Assembly (NCBI GenBank): GCA_004335835.1
Contig: RWJK01000025.1
Span: 1 to 10,248 of the forward strand
Reading direction: 5' to 3'
Origin: Scenedesmus sp. ARA3
Taxonomy: Eukaryota; Chlorophyta; Chlorophyceae; Sphaeropleales; Scenedesmaceae
DNA length: 10,248 nt
Below the pieces are notes generated by a model. The model was not told where the DNA came from and ran no database searches. It saw only the letters and a list, made by a program, of their open reading frames with translations. The position numbers were made by a program, and so were the translations under genes. Below are positions 7,848 to 10,248 of this stretch, in pieces (position 1 is the first letter of the stretch; every line of letters starts with the position of its first letter).

Positions 7848-9520
7848 CTGCAAGGAAGCAAAATGATCAAGCAGAGCATCAGGATTGCTTGAAAGGAGCA
7901 CAGCTGTGCATGACCAGCATCCTTCGGGATCCTGGCTATGTCTAGAATTCGTCATTTTGCATCAGCGATAGCAGCAGAAGCCACAAAGGTGCAACCATTG
8001 CACAGCGGGCAAAAGCATATCTTTGCCGTACACAGTTGACCACAGCAGCAGTGCTGCAGCATACTCAGCACAGCTGCAATTGCACTGCTATTGGTTGCAA
8101 CCAAGCATCACCCAGCCAAGCCAAGTGGGAAAATTCAAGGTCGTGCACTACATTCTGCCGCAGCAACCATCACCAGGCCATGCAGGCATAGTTTGCACTG
8201 CATATGCAAACTCTCTGTCAACAGCAGAGCACAAGCGAAGCATGCCCGGAGCAGGAATGACTTCGGCAAGCTTGCTCTAGAGCTCTGTGCAAACGCAGAT
8301 GTTGCTGAGGGAGGGCTGTCAGACAAGGCACCAGCATGCAGCTGATCATGATCTTCACATGTAAAAGGACAAACTTAGACATTAGATGCAAGGCTGCGCA
8401 CCTTCAAGCATACAGGTGGTGCTACCACATAGTACGCATGATGCAAGTCTCACCTGGTATGCGCGGTTGGCTGTAGCGTTGGCTTGGCTGGCCATGAGGC
8501 AGATGTGGCTGTAGCGGCGCGACAGCTGGCTGCACAGCTGAGCCACTGCACCAGCACATTGCGCAGCGGCAGCACAGGCAGCGGGAACAGCATTGAGGCA
8601 GAAACAACACAATACAATACAGTACGACAGTGCAGGACTGTCCTGCGTCAGGCACTAGCCCAGCGAGCCAAAAACAGTATAAACGTGAATTTATATAGTA
8701 AATACACATTAACGCACATTCAAGCAATGCTAGGCCAGGAGCCCCCGCCCACAATCTCCTGATGCTTCAAGTCGACAATGCATATAGGGCACTTGGCAGC
8801 TTCAGCAGCGGCAGCAGCTTCTGAATGCCAGAAACTGCCTATAGCAGCAGTTAGCTGCACTCTGGGCAGAACGCATGCAGCTGCAAGTCTGCTGCAGTTG
8901 CAGTGGGGCTCACAGCACCTTGCTGGGCTTGGATGCATTGAGCATGGTGTGACATGATGCAGTGGCGTGCACACAACTTTTGCTAGCCTCACCTGCTACC
9001 CTTGCATGTCCTCGGCGCCTGTGCTGCTCTGGAGTATACACCAGCACAATCCTGGAGCTGCTGTTTGTTGTAGGTACATGGCACAGCAGGCACACTGGCT
9101 GCCCTGCTGCCTGCAGGACATGGAACTGACCCTGCTTCATCCAAGGCTGCAGCAGCACCTGTACTTGGCTGTCGCTGGGTGTGGCCGGGCTGTGCATTGC
9201 TTCCTGCAAAAACTCGGCAAACCAGCTGTGCAGCAGCTGCATGTCGTCTGAGCTGTCGGCTGACAATGCACGCAGCTGCATGCTGCTGCCGATCATTGGC
9301 ACTGCTGCTGGTGAAGATGATGGACAGGAGCTGCTGCTGCTGCTGCTGCCGCCGGCGCTGCTGCTGCATTGGTAATCCTGCTGCTCCTTCTGTTGCTGTT
9401 TGCTGCAGGTAGCAGCTGTTGCATGAGCAGCAGGATCAGCTGCCGCAGTGCTGCTTGGTGCATTTAGCCCTGCTGGTGCCTCCACTCCTCCTTTATCTGC
9501 TGCTCCTCCTCCTCCTCCTC

Positions 9521-9551
<31 letters not shown>

Positions 9552-9989
9552 ATCCCTCATCTGCTGTTTCAAAACCATCAGGTTCATTCGTTGCAGCAAC
9601 TGCGGCTGCAGCCCTCCAGCCTGCTTGTTCACCTGCTGCAGTGCTGCTGCTGATGCTGCAGGGGCTGTCATGCTGCTCCACTGCACACCCTGCAGCTCAA
9701 CACTCACAGCCGCTGCTGCATGTTCACACAGTCCCTCAGACACATAGCACCTGTTCTGGCTGCCGAAGAGATTCCCTGTCTCGCCGCAATCTGGGATGAA
9801 CACAGCAGCAGTCCTGTTGCACTCTGTGCAGCTGCAAGTGCCCATGAACGTCCCTGGGGTTCTGTGGTCCAGGCGGTGCAGCTCGGACAGAAGTACTGTG
9901 TTTGATTCGATGTTTTCACGCAGCAGGGGCTGCACTTGCGCCTTGAACAGTTGTACGTCCGAGAAGGCAGTGAAAGCTGCTGTCGTCAT
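7767..9989 (-). CDS. GNAT-family N-acetyltransferase with low-complexity insertion
   Basis: This enzyme is predicted to transfer acetyl from acetyl-CoA to an amine; the substrate cannot be told. Exons on the minus strand are 9989-8993, 8545-8454 and 7847-7767, with donors GCAG/GTGAGG and CAG/GTGAGA, acceptors TGCAG/TGG and TTGCAG/GAT, and matching phases 1 and 0, giving 389 residues. The ATG at 9989 is the first after an in-frame stop at 10070-10068. Residues 9-40 (FSDVQLFKAQVQPLL to LSELHRL) and 97-140 resemble the N-terminal half of bacterial and algal two-part GNAT proteins. Residues 146-235 are an Ala/Gly/Ser/Gln insertion. The catalytic half follows: LRALSADSSDDMQLLHSWF (239-257), VYTPEQHRRRGHA (317-329, acetyl-CoA motif R-x-x-G-x-A), then ICLMASQANATANRAYQDVG (347-366) with the conserved N355, N359, Y362 and GF. 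The C-terminal Cys, Ala and Gly tail is short. A further upstream exon cannot be excluded. Confidence 0.86.
8191..8211. repeat. GTTTGCA/TGCAAAC inverted repeat in the acetyltransferase intron
   Basis: There are 7-nt perfect arms at 8191-8197 and 8205-8211 with a 7-nt loop. The right arm is also the start of a 19-nt sequence (8205-8223) that recurs with one mismatch at 7707-7725 in the 3' UTR. Confidence 0.75.
8454..8545 (-). other. Exon 2 of the acetyltransferase gene, encoding GNAT motif B
   Basis: This short exon adds 30 codons plus two bases, AQLCSQLSRRYSHICLMASQ followed by ANATANRAYQ. It joins RRRGHARVA of exon 1 to DVGFVTVEEM of exon 3, giving the continuous order motif A, helix, strand, N..N..YQ.VGF that defines the fold. 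It is too short to be seen as a gene by itself; the phase match on both sides is the main support. Confidence 0.88.
9499..9552 (-). repeat. TCC/TGC compound microsatellite in the acetyltransferase coding exon
   Basis: About six TCC units are followed by TGC units with one interruption (TGT). On the coding strand these are read as GCA/GCC Ala codons followed by GGA Gly codons, giving the Ala-then-Gly runs at residues 147-162. This is the core of the insertion that separates the two halves of the protein. Confidence 0.88.
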
Positions 9990-10248
9990 GTGTGCGACCT
10001 CTATTACGACTGATATATCCTGGGATAAAACACGCGAATGGGCATTCAGCTTTGACGGAATGTACTGCTAGCAGCTGCAGCTACCTGTGCGGGCTGCACG
10101 GAAGACACCAAGGTTCCAGATCACCAGCGTCACATGTTGCACACTACCCTGGCAACCCCCCTGGTTTACTAAGCCTTAACCTTAGTTACTAAGCCAGTCA
10201 TCAGGTGGTATGATCTTAGTGATTGCACAGGCTTAGTTGCTAAGCCCC
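9990..10248. other. Upstream region of the acetyltransferase gene with TTACTAAGCC repeats
   Basis: No gene is visible. Copies of (T)TACTAAGCC lie at 10166-10175 and 10186-10195 (period 20), with a TTGCTAAGCC variant at 10237-10246. Inverted pairs CTTAGT-T-ACTAAG (10181-10193) and GGCTTAG-TTG-CTAAGCC (10230-10246) are perfect in their arms. The cluster runs up to the window edge and may continue. It could be a promoter element, a degenerate minisatellite or the end of a small transposon. Confidence 0.7.

Noticed and set aside
8023..8345. Two overlapping plus-strand frames
   Set aside because: They lie opposite an intron of the acetyltransferase gene and show no domain, codon signature or splice partners.
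9640..9760. Short intron inside the first acetyltransferase exon
   Set aside because: Candidate donors and acceptors do not agree in phase and would give an intron far shorter than the others here; the frame is open throughout.

Overview
The window looks like nuclear DNA of a green alga (Chlorophyta, probably a GC-rich chlorophycean or trebouxiophycean). The evidence is: genes in pieces with GT-AG introns of about 200-600 nt; very abundant CAG/CTG trinucleotide repeats read as poly-Ala, poly-Gln or poly-Ser; TGTAA-type polyadenylation signals downstream of the stop codons; and a plastid-type protein with an apparent transit peptide. The species cannot be fixed from the sequence alone.

Layout: three protein genes, each rebuilt here exon by exon with matching intron phases. 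(1) Minus strand, from the left window edge to 3862: a chromatin-type protein with a ~640-residue low-complexity Ala/Lys/Gln-rich N-terminus, a Tify-domain-binding-like domain (TDBD) and a canonical C4HC3 PHD finger; its C-terminus lies beyond the window. (2) Plus strand, 4813-6951: a five-exon gene for a 318-residue atypical short-chain dehydrogenase/reductase (NAD(P)-binding Rossmann) protein, probably plastid-targeted. (3) Minus strand, 7767-9989: a three-exon gene for a 389-residue GNAT-family N-acetyltransferase with a large low-complexity insertion.

Genes 1 and 2 are divergent and share a ~950 bp upstream region (3863-4812) with a CCAAT motif and several short palindromes but no convincing gene. 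Genes 2 and 3 are convergent and share a ~815 bp 3' region (6952-7766) that carries a candidate poly(A) signal for each gene, two extra imperfect copies of the 3' end of gene 2, and a pair of 34-nt direct repeats. The right end (9990-10248) is upstream of gene 3 and holds a cluster of TTACTAAGCC-type direct and inverted repeats. The three genes have no evident common pathway; two could bear on gene regulation or acetylation, but they are best read as ordinary eukaryotic neighbours, not an operon-like system.

I did not find a convincing undescribed multi-gene system. The most unusual items are the triplicated gene 2 tail with a hairpin kept in all copies, the linker-histone-like and SUMO-motif-rich tail of the PHD protein, the degenerate nucleotide-binding motif of the Rossmann protein, the insertion-split acetyltransferase, and CTG repeats sitting in the 3' splice-site tract.
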